Shown: positions 20,573-29,093 of the stretch, in pieces
How the letters are laid out: the number at the start of each line of letters is the position of its first letter
How positions within the stretch are numbered: position 1 is the first letter of the stretch
DNA from: Pseudoxanthomonas sp. 3HH-4
GTDB lineage: Bacteria; Pseudomonadota; Gammaproteobacteria; Xanthomonadales; Xanthomonadaceae
Reading direction: 5' to 3'
NCBI RefSeq assembly: GCF_006716465.1
Contig: NZ_VFPB01000005.1
Location: 391,970-455,969 of the forward strand
DNA: 64,000 nucleotides
Position numbers and translations under genes: made by a program
The notes under the pieces: model-generated
Told to the model about the DNA's origin: nothing
Databases searched by the model: none
The model's input: the letters and a program-made list of their open reading frames with translations, nothing else

Positions 20573-21679
20573 ATGGCGGTCGAAGTTCGGGTACTGAAGG
20601 AAACCGCGACCGGTGAGCGCCGCGTGGCTGCGACGCCGGAAACGGTCCGCAAGATGCTGGCCGCAGGCGCACGGGTGACCGTGGAGCGCGGTGCTGGCCA
20701 GGCGGCCGGTTTCGTCGATCAGGCGTATGCCGATGCGGGGGCGGAGATTGTCGATGGCGAAGGCCGGGAGGGTGCCGACCTGCTGCTCTGCGTGCAGCCG
20801 CCGGCGCCCGACGCCATCCGCCATTTCAAGATGGGCGCCACGCTGGTGGGCGTGCTGCAGCCATCCGCCGATCCCGCGCGCGACGAAGCGCTTCGCGCAC
20901 GCGGCATCCAGGCGTTCCCGCTCGAGCGGCTGCCGCGCACCACGCGCGCGCAGGCGATGGACGTGTTGAGTTCGCAGGCGGGCATGGCCGGTTACAAGGC
21001 GGTCTTGATCGCCGCGCAGCTCGCACCGCGCTTCTTCCCGATGCTGACCACGGCCGCGGGCACCATCCGGCCATCGAAGGTGTTGATCGTGGGCGCCGGC
21101 GTGGCGGGCCTGCAGGGCGTCGCCACGGCCAAGCGCCTCGGCGCACAGGTGGAGGGCTTCGACGTGCGTCCGGAAACGCGCGAGCAGATCGAATCGCTGG
21201 GCGGGAAATTCCTCGACCTGGGCGTCAGCGCGGCGGGCGATGGCGGGTATGCGCGCCAGCTGACCGATGAAGAGCGTGCATTGCAGCAGCAGCGACTGGC
21301 GGATCACCTGAAGGGTATCGATGTGGTGGTGTGCACCGCGGCGGTGCCCGGCCGGCCCGCGCCGAAGATCATCAGTGCCGCGATGGTGGCGGGCATGAAG
21401 CCCGGCAGTGTCATCGTCGACCTGGCCGCCGAAACCGGAGGCAACTGCGAACTTACCCGGCCGGGCGAGACCTACGACCACCAGGGCGTGACTCTGGCAG
21501 GGCCACTGAATCTCGCCAGTCTCGGCGCTGTCCACGCCAGCGAGATGTATGCCCGCAACGTGCTCAACTTCGTGTCGCTGTTCGTCAGGGAAGGTGCGCT
21601 GCAGTTCGACTGGGACGACGAACTGCTGGCGAAGACGGTGTGGCCGGAAAGACCATCGGCGACGCCGGCTGCGGCCTGA
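20573..21679 (+). CDS. pntAA: proton-translocating NAD(P) transhydrogenase, alpha subunit part 1
   Basis: 368 aa NAD(H)-binding dI domain of the split-alpha transhydrogenase, which couples hydride transfer between NADH and NADP+ to the proton gradient. KETATGERRVAATPETV at the start, QAGMAGYKAV, the dinucleotide fold VLIVGAGVAGLQGVATAKRLGAQV near residue 165, and the loop GRPAPKIISAAMVAGMKPGSVIVDLAAETGGN are typical. It ends before the membrane helices, which are on pntAB. Unusually, pntAB-pntB lie 1.9 kb away behind four leftward genes rather than directly downstream. Confidence 0.94.
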   Translation: MAVEVRVLKETATGERRVAATPETVRKMLAAGARVTVERGAGQAAGFVDQAYADAGAEIVDGEGREGADLLLCVQPPAPDAIRHFKMGATLVGVLQPSADPARDEALRARGIQAFPLERLPRTTRAQAMDVLSSQAGMAGYKAVLIAAQLAPRFFPMLTTAAGTIRPSKVLIVGAGVAGLQGVATAKRLGAQVEGFDVRPETREQIESLGGKFLDLGVSAAGDGGYARQLTDEERALQQQRLADHLKGIDVVVCTAAVPGRPAPKIISAAMVAGMKPGSVIVDLAAETGGNCELTRPGETYDHQGVTLAGPLNLASLGAVHASEMYARNVLNFVSLFVREGALQFDWDDELLAKTVWPERPSATPAAA

Positions 21680-21688
21680 GGGCCGCCT

Positions 21689-22132
21689 TCAACGGTCTGG
21701 CCGCCGGTCACGCTCGCGCGGCGGCGGCGCGTTGTCGCGCATCCAGGCCTCGCGCTGTTCGGGCGTCATCTTCTTCCACTGCTCGCGCAGGTCGGCGCGC
21801 TGCTCGGGGGTGAGCGTCTTCATGCGGCCGTAGAGCGCACGCGCCTGGCGGCGTTGCTCCGGGTTCATGCCCTCGAAACGCTTCATGCCATGCCGTGCCT
21901 GTGCACGTTGTTCCGGCGTGAGGGCCTGCCAGCGCTGGGCGCGCTCCATCATGCGCCGACGCTCGTCCGGCTCGCGGTTCCAGCGATCGCGCACGGGTGC
22001 GATGAGCGCTTCGCGTTGCTGGGGCGTCAGCTTATCCCACTCAGGCAGCGGCGCGGGCGTGGACTGCGCCCATGCGTGGCCGCTGGCAAGCAGCAGGCCG
22101 AGGACGAAAAGACGGGTGGCGCGGGCAATCAT
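21689..22132 (-). CDS. DUF3106 exported protein with LTPEQR repeats
   Basis: 147 aa. Signal peptide (MIARATRLFVLGLLLASGHAWAQ) followed by a mature domain built of repeated L/M-T/N-P-E/Q-Q-R motifs (at least five: LTPQQREAL, LTPEQRAQA, MNPEQRRQA, LTPEQRADL, MTPEQREAW). These recall the LTxxQ motifs of Spy/CpxP-like periplasmic proteins; DUF3106 fits best. ATG 22130-22132 overlaps the previous stop by 4 nt (ATGA). It is the last gene of the sigma-factor operon and could be a periplasmic stress protein controlled by it (inference). Confidence 0.8.
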   Translation of the reverse strand: MIARATRLFVLGLLLASGHAWAQSTPAPLPEWDKLTPQQREALIAPVRDRWNREPDERRRMMERAQRWQALTPEQRAQARHGMKRFEGMNPEQRRQARALYGRMKTLTPEQRADLREQWKKMTPEQREAWMRDNAPPPRERDRRPDR

Positions 22133-22533
22133 GGGGTCGACTCCATGGCGAGGGGCTGGGCATCGGCCGATGCCAGCCACAGATACAGGTCGGGGTCTTC
22201 ATCGAGCGCGCTGGGGACGCCGAGCGCGTCGGCAGTGATGTCGCTGGCCTGGGCATTCGACGATGTCGTGGCCACCGAGGAGGGCACAGGCGCATCCGGC
22301 GCACGCGGCAGCCACTGCAATCCAAGCCCCACCGCGAGCACCGCAGAGAAAGCTGTTGCCGTCAGCCAGCCCCAGGCGCGCGGAGTGCCGGCCGCTGGCG
22401 CGCGACGCTGGTTCTCGTGGCGGGCGGTCCGCAGCCGCAGCAGCGTCTGTGGCGACACATGCGCCACAGCAGCCTGGTGCAGGCGACGGGCCTGCTGGTC
22501 GAGGCCATGGCCGTTGTCGTGGGCGGGGTTCAT
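22129..22533 (-). CDS. single-pass membrane protein in sigma-factor operon, possible anti-sigma factor
   Basis: 134 aa. A cytoplasmic N-terminal part of ~55 residues is followed by one transmembrane helix (WGWLTATAFSAVLAVGLGLQWL) and a periplasmic tail ending in DPDLYLWLASADAQPLAMEST. The position directly after the sigma gene with ATGA overlaps on both sides, the size and the topology all fit an anti-sigma factor. It has no zinc-binding HxxxCxxC motif, so the assignment is contextual only. It also resembles DUF3619-like proteins that accompany DUF3106. Confidence 0.7.
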   Translation of the reverse strand: MNPAHDNGHGLDQQARRLHQAAVAHVSPQTLLRLRTARHENQRRAPAAGTPRAWGWLTATAFSAVLAVGLGLQWLPRAPDAPVPSSVATTSSNAQASDITADALGVPSALDEDPDLYLWLASADAQPLAMESTP

Positions 22534-23099
22534 CGGAATTCCTCCAGTTGCCGTTGCAGGGCATCGCGCGCACGGGACAGGTGCGTCTTCACCGATCCCT
22601 CCGAGCAGCCCATCGCGCGCGCCGTGTCGGCCACATCCAGTTCTTCCAGCACGCGCAGGGTAAAGGCTTCGCGCTGCCGGGCGGGCAGATTGCGCAGGGC
22701 TCCCACGAGCCGCGCGTAGGCTTCACGTTGGTCGTGCGCCTGCGAGGGGCCGGCGCCGTGGTCGGGCGCCCAGTCCACTGGGCCTTCTTCGCCGCGGTCG
22801 CCGGTCGGCAGCAGCCAGCGCAGCCGGAAGCCGGCGCGGCGCTGCAGATCGACGATGCGCCGGCGCAGGATGCTCCAGAACAGGGGCGTCCATTCCGCAG
22901 CGGGGCGGTCGGCGTACACTAGCATCTTCATCATGGCGTCCTGCACGGCGTCCAGCGCATCCTCGCGATGGCGCAGGCCGGCTTCGGCGAAGCGGAACGC
23001 GCGCGGCCCGATGTCGGCCAGGAACAGATCCAGCGTCGCCGCCAGCGGGCTGGACGGTGACGTTTCCGGCGACGGACTGGGGGCGGTGCTCACCAACAT
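22530..23099 (-). CDS. ECF-type RNA polymerase sigma factor
   Basis: 189 aa. Region 2 around residues 40-90 (GLRHREDALDAVQDAMMKMLVYADRPAAEWTPLFWSILRRRIVDLQRR) and region 4 HTH at residues 133-180 (LRNLPARQREAFTLRVLEELDVADTARAMGCSEGSVKTHLSRARDAL) are separated by a linker without region 3, as in ECF sigmas. It overlaps the following membrane-protein gene by 4 nt. Neither the inducing signal nor the promoter recognised can be read here. Confidence 0.9.
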   Translation of the reverse strand: MLVSTAPSPSPETSPSSPLAATLDLFLADIGPRAFRFAEAGLRHREDALDAVQDAMMKMLVYADRPAAEWTPLFWSILRRRIVDLQRRAGFRLRWLLPTGDRGEEGPVDWAPDHGAGPSQAHDQREAYARLVGALRNLPARQREAFTLRVLEELDVADTARAMGCSEGSVKTHLSRARDALQRQLEEFR

Positions 23100-23122
23100 A
23101 GCTTAGCGGCCGGGGGCGTGAA

Positions 23123-23458
23123 TCAGCCGCGACGATCCAGGCGGCGGTCGATGCGGTCGCCGCGACGGTCCCAATGCGCTTCGGCGCGCTCGCCCTTGCG
23201 ATCCAGGCGGAGGTCGATCCGGTCGCCACGGCGCTCCAGGTGCTTCGCGGCGCGGGGATGGCCATGGGTGTCGGCCCATCGCGCGCTGCGGTCGAAGCGC
23301 CGCTCAATGCGGTCGCCGCGCGCATCCATGCGGTGCTCCACGCGGTCGCCCTTGCGATCCAGCCGGTGGTCGATGCGATCTCCTGCATCGCGCGCGGAGG
23401 CGACGCCAGTGGTGCCCAGCAGCAGTAAGGTCAGTACCAACAGTGACATGCGCTTCAT
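23123..23458 (-). CDS. exported highly charged protein with 11-residue tandem repeats
   Basis: 111 aa. The signal peptide (MKRMSLLVLTLLLLGTTGVASA) is followed by six or more degenerate copies of an undecapeptide of consensus GDRI(D/E)xRLDR(K/R): GDRIDHRLDRK, GDRVEHRMDAR, GDRIERRFDRS, then after an insertion GDRIDLRLDRK, GERAEAHWDRR and GDRIDRRLDRR. The mature protein is almost all Arg, Asp, Glu and His, and 11-residue spacing suggests a long amphipathic helix. It lies 23 bp upstream of the sigma-factor gene on the same strand and is probably the first gene of that operon. Confidence 0.78.
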   Translation of the reverse strand: MKRMSLLVLTLLLLGTTGVASARDAGDRIDHRLDRKGDRVEHRMDARGDRIERRFDRSARWADTHGHPRAAKHLERRGDRIDLRLDRKGERAEAHWDRRGDRIDRRLDRRG

Positions 23459-23623
23459 GGGCGGGTCCTCGGGGCGTTGGGGTGCAGGCATGGGAACGCA
23501 GCGCGCGGAGCATGGTTGACAGGCCGCGAGGCGACACCCGCCAGGTTCAGGTGCGGTTATGATGCGGGCACACCCTGCGCGCCGCGCTGCGGTGTCGACA
23601 ACGTGGACAGGATGGGGGAGCGG

Positions 23624-23923
23624 ATGAGCGACGGGTTCGTGGCGCTGTACATCTTCATGCTGGCGGCCATCGCCGGGCACGTGATCATTTCGCGGGTGCC
23701 GGTGATCCTGCATACGCCGTTGATGTCCGGCTCCAACTTCATCCACGGCATCGTGCTGATCGGTGCGATGGTGGTGCTGGGCCATGCCGATACCACGCTG
23801 GAGAAGGCCATCGGCTTCATTGCCGTGCTGCTGGGTGCCGGCAACGCGGCCGGTGGCTACGTGGTCACCGAGCGCATGCTGGACATGTTCAAGAGCAGCA
23901 AGAAGCCGGGAGACGCCAAATGA
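23624..23923 (+). CDS. pntAB: NAD(P) transhydrogenase, alpha subunit part 2
   Basis: 99 aa membrane part of the split alpha subunit, with three hydrophobic helices (FVALYIFMLAAIAGHVII, FIHGIVLIGAMVVLG, AIGFIAVLLGAGNAAGGYVVTERML). The start ATG 23624 has GGGGGAG immediately upstream; the longer open frame is spurious. It overlaps pntB by 4 nt (ATGA). Together with pntAA and pntB it forms the proton channel-containing complex in the inner membrane. Confidence 0.95.
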   Translation: MSDGFVALYIFMLAAIAGHVIISRVPVILHTPLMSGSNFIHGIVLIGAMVVLGHADTTLEKAIGFIAVLLGAGNAAGGYVVTERMLDMFKSSKKPGDAK

Positions 23924-25308
23924 GCGCGCTCACCCTGGTGAAACTGAGTTACTTCGTGGCCGCCACGCTGTTCCTGCTGGGCCTGCAGCGCATGGCCAGC
24001 CCCAAGACCGCGCGCAGCGGCATCCAATGGGCCGGCGCGGGCATGCTGATCGCCACCATCGCCACGTTCTTCCTGCCGGGGCTGCACAACATCGGCCTGA
24101 TGATCGCGGCCATCGTGATCGGCGTTGGCCTGAACTGGATCTGGGGCAAGAAGGTCGCCATCACCGACATGCCGCAGATGGTCGCGCTGTTCAACGGCAT
24201 GGGCGGCGGTTCGGCCGCGGCCATCGGCGCGGTGGAACTGGTGCGCTATTCCGCCGGTGAACCGGCACCGTCCACGTTCACCCTCTCGCTCGCAGTCATT
24301 GGCGCGCTGATCGGCGCCGTCTCGCTGACCGGCTCGGTCATCGCCTGGGCCAAGCTCGACGGGCGCATGGACAAGCGCTACACGTTCCCGGGCCAGCAGT
24401 GGTTCAACGCGCTGGTCGCGTTGGCGGCGGTGGTCTGTGGTGTGATGGCGCTGACCACACTGGCGATGCCGTGGATTGTCGCCTTCTTCGCGCTGTCGCT
24501 GGCCCTGGGCGTATTGATGACGCTACCGATCGGCGGCGCCGACATGCCAGTGGTGATCTCGCTGTACAACGCCTTCACCGGTTTGGCGGTGGCGTTCGAA
24601 GGTTATGTGCTGGGCAACGAAGCCTTGATCATCGCCGGCACCATGGTCGGCGCGGCCGGCATGCTGCTGACGCGGCTGATGGCCAAGGCGATGAACCGGA
24701 AGATCAGCAACGTGCTGTTCTCCAACTTCGGCGGCGGCAGCGCGGCGATGCAGGAGATCGGCGGTTCGATGAAGCCCATCGAGGCTGCCGACGTCGCCGC
24801 GATGATGGCCTACGCCGAGCGCGTGGTGATCGTGCCCGGCTACGGCCTGGCGGTGGCGCAGGCGCAGCACAAGATCTGGGAGCTGTCGCAGAAGCTGATG
24901 GATCGCGGGGTGAAGGTGAAGTTCGCCATCCACCCGGTGGCCGGCCGCATGCCGGGCCACATGAACGTGCTGCTGGCCGAAGCCGGCGTGCCCTACGACC
25001 TGATCGCCGACATGGACGACATCAACCCCGAGTTCGCCAACACCGACGTATCCCTGGTGATCGGCGCGAACGATGTCGTGAATCCGGTCGCGAAGACCGA
25101 CCCGGCCAGCCCGATCTACGGCATGCCGATCCTCGATGTGGTCAATTCGAAGAACACTATCGTCATCAAGCGCGGCAAGGGCACTGGCTTCGCCGGCATC
25201 GAGAACGCGCTGTTCTATGCCGACAACACCCGCATGCTGTACGGCGACGGGTCCGAGATGGCCAATGCGCTGGTCAGCGAACTGAAGGCACTCGACGGCG
25301 GGCACTGA
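23920..25308 (+). CDS. pntB: NAD(P) transhydrogenase, beta subunit
   Basis: 462 aa, the length of E. coli PntB. The N-terminal half holds about eight to nine transmembrane helices (dII). The C-terminal dIII NADP(H)-binding domain has VIVPGYGLAVAQAQHKIWEL, KFAIHPVAGRMPGHMNVLLAEAGVPYD, LVIGANDVVNPVAKTDP and IVIKRGKGTGFAGIENALFY. The complex supplies NADPH at the expense of the proton-motive force, which also serves glutathione- and thioredoxin-linked repair such as MsrA. Confidence 0.97.
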   Translation: MSALTLVKLSYFVAATLFLLGLQRMASPKTARSGIQWAGAGMLIATIATFFLPGLHNIGLMIAAIVIGVGLNWIWGKKVAITDMPQMVALFNGMGGGSAAAIGAVELVRYSAGEPAPSTFTLSLAVIGALIGAVSLTGSVIAWAKLDGRMDKRYTFPGQQWFNALVALAAVVCGVMALTTLAMPWIVAFFALSLALGVLMTLPIGGADMPVVISLYNAFTGLAVAFEGYVLGNEALIIAGTMVGAAGMLLTRLMAKAMNRKISNVLFSNFGGGSAAMQEIGGSMKPIEAADVAAMMAYAERVVIVPGYGLAVAQAQHKIWELSQKLMDRGVKVKFAIHPVAGRMPGHMNVLLAEAGVPYDLIADMDDINPEFANTDVSLVIGANDVVNPVAKTDPASPIYGMPILDVVNSKNTIVIKRGKGTGFAGIENALFYADNTRMLYGDGSEMANALVSELKALDGGH

Positions 25309-25353
25309 GCCCATCGTCGCTGTACACCTGCTAGCGCGAACGCGTCGCGCGGC

Positions 25354-26247
25354 TCAGGCCGCGCATGCCTCGCGCTGCGCTTCATCGCACGGCGGCAGCA
25401 GGCGGCGCACTTCCGATGTGGTCCGGCCGAAGGCGTTCTTGAAGGCGCGACAGAACGCGCTCTGGCTTTCGAAGCCCAGCATCTCGGTGATTTCGCAGAT
25501 CGGCAGGCCGGTGCGGCTGACCATCTCCCAGGCCTGGCGTTCGCGCAGGCGTACGGCGTATTCGTTGGGCGTTTCGCCGAACACGCTGCGGTAGATGCGG
25601 ATCAGGTGGCAGGGCGAGTAGTTCGCCATGCCTGCCAGTGCGTCCAGGTCCAGGCGCGTGTCGGGGTTGCACTCGATGGCATGGCGCACGCGCAGCAGGC
25701 GCAGCAGCGTCTGCTGCCGCCGCACCAGCGTGCGTCCGTTGCAGCGGCCGAGATGCGCCTGCACCTCGTGCTGGTGTTCCGCCAACGTCGCGCACAACGC
25801 GTCCAGCAGGGCCGGCGGATCGCCGCTCGGACGCGTGGTGGTCGGGTGGCTGTCGCGCGCGAGCCGTGCGAACAGGCCCACCACCTCGCGTCGCATGCGT
25901 CCGCGCCACGGCAGCAGTGGCGGCCATGCGTCACCGCCGTGGCGTGCCAGCGCGTCCCACAGGCCGACGGGTCCGCACAGCGCCAGCCATGCCTGCGGTC
26001 CGAGCGCGCGGCAGCGCAGCGCGCCGTCGCGCCACACCTGCATCTGGCGCGACGGCAGGGTCCAGTCGCCGGCCCCGGCCGACAGCGCCAGCTGGCCGTG
26101 CAGCGGCCAGCAGATCGTCAGCCATCCGGCAGGCACCTCGGCCTGGGTGCCGCGTCCGCGTGCGTGCAGCAGGTGGAATCCCTCGTGGCTGAGGCGGGAC
26201 GGTTCCAGCGTCTCGCCGAACCGCAGGCTGTGGTGGAGGATGCGCAT
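25354..26247 (-). CDS. AraC-family transcriptional regulator
   Basis: 297 aa. The N-terminal ~170 residues form a sensory part of no recognised family. The C-terminal AraC HTH pair at about residues 190-285 has RLDLDALAGMANYSPCHLIRIYRSVFGETPNEYAVRLRERQAWEMVSRTGLPICEITEMLGFESQSAFCRAFKNAFGRTTSEVRR, with the conserved second-helix G(F/Y)xSQSxFxRxFKxxFGxTP pattern. It is transcribed away from the TPR-sulfotransferase gene, from a shared 458-bp spacer, and could regulate it (inference). Confidence 0.92.
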   Translation of the reverse strand: MRILHHSLRFGETLEPSRLSHEGFHLLHARGRGTQAEVPAGWLTICWPLHGQLALSAGAGDWTLPSRQMQVWRDGALRCRALGPQAWLALCGPVGLWDALARHGGDAWPPLLPWRGRMRREVVGLFARLARDSHPTTTRPSGDPPALLDALCATLAEHQHEVQAHLGRCNGRTLVRRQQTLLRLLRVRHAIECNPDTRLDLDALAGMANYSPCHLIRIYRSVFGETPNEYAVRLRERQAWEMVSRTGLPICEITEMLGFESQSAFCRAFKNAFGRTTSEVRRLLPPCDEAQREACAA

Positions 26248-26705
26248 CGAAGTGGCCCTGTGGACGCGGCAGCGTCCTGCGTTGCGTTGAGGCCACTCTA
26301 GCCACCCTCCGCTCCCGCTTTGAGAGCCAATTCCGGCGAGCGATGCAGGGCCACTCGTTCAGGCGCGACACGTCCACGCGATACCGTGCGGTCGCGCGGA
26401 AAAATGTGCCCGGCGGTGCCGGGCATGTCCGTGGCCGAGGGTGCGTGGCGTTCCTCTGGAGGGAACTCTGGCACCGGGTCCGTGCCGGAGAGAGCACGGC
26501 GGCGTTGACCCGCTCAGGGTCGCGTTCTCGCTCGGGCCGCCGCGTGCTGTGGGTGCGATCCACGTACACCGCTGTCGCTTCATCGATGCGCACGGAATGC
26601 GGAATCGCGACCACGGCACCAGCAGGAACCAATCCGCCATCGCCGGCGGGTACCAATCCGCGCGCACGCGCCGGTGCGGCATGCCATCGTGCGATGTCTT
26701 TCCGG
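26248..26705. other. long divergent spacer, no gene recognised
   Basis: Rightward frames stay open through much of it, but the translation is Arg/Ser/Ala-rich with no domain and no upstream ribosome-binding site, so I read it as non-coding. Two direct copies of ACCAATCCGC occur at about 26632 and 26653. Promoters for the AraC gene and for the sulfotransferase are expected here, but no clear -35/-10 pair stands out. Confidence 0.5.
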
Positions 26706-28478
26706 ATGACCTCCGCCATGCAGCGTGCCGTCCTCGCCGCCGCCGAGCACCACGCCGAAGCGCCGCACCTTGATGCGCTCGCCCGACAGGCGCTGGCGCA
26801 TGCGATGGCGGAGCGCCATGCCGACGCCGCTGTGTTGTTCGAACGCCTGCATAGGCAGCAGCCCGACGAGCCCGCGCATGCGCTGAACCTGGGCAATGCA
26901 CGGCTCGCGTGCGCGGATGTCGACGGCGCGTTGCAGGCGTTCGAGGCCGCGGAACGCCTGGGTGGCGATGGCGTCGCGCTGTGGCTGGGGCAGGGACTGG
27001 CTTGGCTGGCGGCGAGGCGATTCCAGGAAGCGGGGCGTTGCCTGGGTCGCGCCTACCGCGCGCAGCCTGGGGCATCCGATGTCGCGTTGGCGTGGGCCCA
27101 GTACCTAGTGGAGATGGAGCGGTTCGACGACGCGCGCCGCTGCCTCGCCCGCATCGACATCGCCGCGGTGTCGCCGATGCAGCGTCGCGGTGTCGCGTGG
27201 CTGCACGCGCAGGCGGGCGACGAGCACCTCGCCCTGCAGCTGTTCGCTGCCTGTCTCGCCGACGATCCCGGCGATGACGTCACGCGCCTCCAGTACGCGC
27301 TGTTGCTGGAGCGGATGAACCGGGTGGACGAAGCGGGCGAACAGCTCGCCGCGGTGCGCCATCCGTCGGCGCAACCCGCGTTGTATGCGTTGTGCCGTGG
27401 ACGCTGGCTGCGGCGGCGCGGCGATGCGCGCGGCGCACTTGCCCATGTGCGGTCGGCGCTGGAACACGCCGGCGGCGACGAGATGGCGGCGCAGCTGCAC
27501 TTCGAAGCGGCACGGCTGCACGATCTCGATCGCGACGAGGACGCTGCGATGTCGTCGCTGCAGCAGGCGCATGCCTCGGCGAAGCGCGCCTTCCACGTCC
27601 GGCATCCCGAGGCGGAGCATGCCGATCCGCTCGCCTGGCTGGCGCAACGCCTGGCCGCTCCTGCTCCTGCGCATTGGCACGCACCGATCGAGGATGGCCA
27701 TCCGCCTGATCCCGTCTTCCTCGTCGGCTTCCCACGCTCAGGCACCACCCTGCTGCAGCAACTGCTGCGGATGCATCCGGCGCTGCAGGTGGCGGAAGAA
27801 GTGCCGGTGCTGGAGGACGTCATCGCCGCCCTGTATGGAGACGCGAGGGATGGCGATCTCGGCGCGAGGCTGGAGGCGTTGGCGCCCGCGCAGCGCACGG
27901 CGTTACGCGGCCGTTACTGGTCGGCGATGGCGGCGCATGCGCCGGATCCCTACCGCAGGCTGGTGGACAAGTACCCGCTGTCGCTCACGCGCATCGGCCA
28001 CATTGCGCGCCTGTTCCCGCGCGCCCACACGCTGTGCCTGCTGCGCCATCCCTGCGACGTGGTGCTCAGCTGCCATATGCAGGCATTCGGTCTGAACGGC
28101 GGTGCGCTGGCGTTTTCGTCGCTGGCGTCCACGGCGGAGGCCTACGCGCGGGTGATGACTTATTGGGAAGAACAGCGCGTACTGGCCGGCTGCGCCGTCC
28201 ATGTGCTGCGCTACGAAGACCTGGTGGTCGCGCCCGGGCCCACGCTGCGCGAGATCCATGCGTTCCTCGGGATTCTCCCGCACGGGGGCGGGATCGAGGA
28301 ATTCCATCGGCAGGCGCACGAACGCGAGACACGCATCCGCACGCCCAGCTACGCACAGGTGGCGCGACCGCTCAACACGGATGCCCTGTACCGCTGGCGG
28401 CGCTACCGGCGCCATTTCGCCGGCGAACCGATGGCGCGGCTCGCGCCGTGGATCGAACGCTACGGCTACCGGGAGTGA
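26706..28478 (+). CDS. TPR-repeat sulfotransferase family protein
   Basis: 590 aa with ATG 26706 (alternatives 26694 and 26718). The N-terminal ~330 residues are tetratricopeptide-like helical repeats (ALAHAMAERHADAAVLFERLHRQQPDEPAHALNLGNARL and following). The C-terminal ~250 residues form a PAPS-dependent sulfotransferase: FLVGFPRSGTTLLQQLLRMHP is the 5'-phosphosulfate loop and LCLLRHPCDVVLSCHMQ the 3'-phosphate-binding segment, with RYEDLV later. No signal peptide. The acceptor is unknown. It converges on the 2OG-Fe(II) oxygenase/TonB-receptor pair, a combination that suggests modification of a peptide or small molecule. Confidence 0.86.
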   Translation: MTSAMQRAVLAAAEHHAEAPHLDALARQALAHAMAERHADAAVLFERLHRQQPDEPAHALNLGNARLACADVDGALQAFEAAERLGGDGVALWLGQGLAWLAARRFQEAGRCLGRAYRAQPGASDVALAWAQYLVEMERFDDARRCLARIDIAAVSPMQRRGVAWLHAQAGDEHLALQLFAACLADDPGDDVTRLQYALLLERMNRVDEAGEQLAAVRHPSAQPALYALCRGRWLRRRGDARGALAHVRSALEHAGGDEMAAQLHFEAARLHDLDRDEDAAMSSLQQAHASAKRAFHVRHPEAEHADPLAWLAQRLAAPAPAHWHAPIEDGHPPDPVFLVGFPRSGTTLLQQLLRMHPALQVAEEVPVLEDVIAALYGDARDGDLGARLEALAPAQRTALRGRYWSAMAAHAPDPYRRLVDKYPLSLTRIGHIARLFPRAHTLCLLRHPCDVVLSCHMQAFGLNGGALAFSSLASTAEAYARVMTYWEEQRVLAGCAVHVLRYEDLVVAPGPTLREIHAFLGILPHGGGIEEFHRQAHERETRIRTPSYAQVARPLNTDALYRWRRYRRHFAGEPMARLAPWIERYGYRE

Positions 28479-29086
28479 GCCCGTGGAAAGCGCAGGTAGG
28501 TCGACACGATGTACTTGTCGCGCGTCGGCGACGGGCATCCCTGGTGAGGGAACATCCAGTAGGGCGGGAACACCAGCAACCGGCCCGCACGCGGAACGAC
28601 ATGCAGGTCCAACGACGGAAAGCGCGTATCGCCACCGTCGTCGATGTCGTTCAGGTACCACAGGAACACCAGGTAGCGGTCGCAGACTTCGTTGACCGCA
28701 TCGAAGTGGAGCTGGAATTTCTCGCTGTCGCCCGCGGCATAGCGCTTCATCACCAGCGGCGCCAGCAATGGACTGTCGGGCACCGCGATGGGCAGTCCGA
28801 TGTCCCGGTTGTAGCGCGCCAGCGCGGCGTCGATGCGGGCCCTGAAAAAGTGCAGGAAACCGTCGTCCGCGTGGCGGCCGACGTCCAGTTCGCTCCAGGC
28901 ACTGTCGTCCAGCCCGGCACGTATGCCGCGACCGTTGCGTTGCTGGCGGCCGGCCAGTGCGTGGAACGAGTCGACCATGCGTGCGCAGAAGGCCGGGGGC
29001 AGGTCATCGTCGTAGACGCGGACGAAGTGGCGCAGATCGCAGGAGGGCCACGCGGCCGCACCCGGAGGTGCGACCGCGCCGTCCAT
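28466..29086 (-). CDS. 2-oxoglutarate/Fe(II)-dependent oxygenase
   Basis: 206 aa from ATG 29084-29086, 8 bp after the TonB-receptor stop. The double-stranded beta-helix iron site is visible: HxD in KFQLHFDAVNE near residue 132, a distal His in FPPYWMFPHQGCP, and an Arg in SPTRDKYIVSTYLRF for 2-oxoglutarate. RYLVFLWYLNDIDDGGDTRFP is the typical strand-turn before the second half. Such enzymes hydroxylate amino-acid side chains or small molecules. It forms an operon with the receptor and overlaps the 3' end of the sulfotransferase gene by 13 bp in convergent orientation. Confidence 0.87.
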   Translation of the reverse strand: MDGAVAPPGAAAWPSCDLRHFVRVYDDDLPPAFCARMVDSFHALAGRQQRNGRGIRAGLDDSAWSELDVGRHADDGFLHFFRARIDAALARYNRDIGLPIAVPDSPLLAPLVMKRYAAGDSEKFQLHFDAVNEVCDRYLVFLWYLNDIDDGGDTRFPSLDLHVVPRAGRLLVFPPYWMFPHQGCPSPTRDKYIVSTYLRFPRAHSR

Positions 29087-29093
29087 GCCCGCG

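Noticed and set aside
26343..26693. Long open frame upstream of the TPR-sulfotransferase
   Set aside because: High GC lengthens spurious frames. The translation is Arg/Ser/Thr-rich without domain structure and has no ribosome-binding site.
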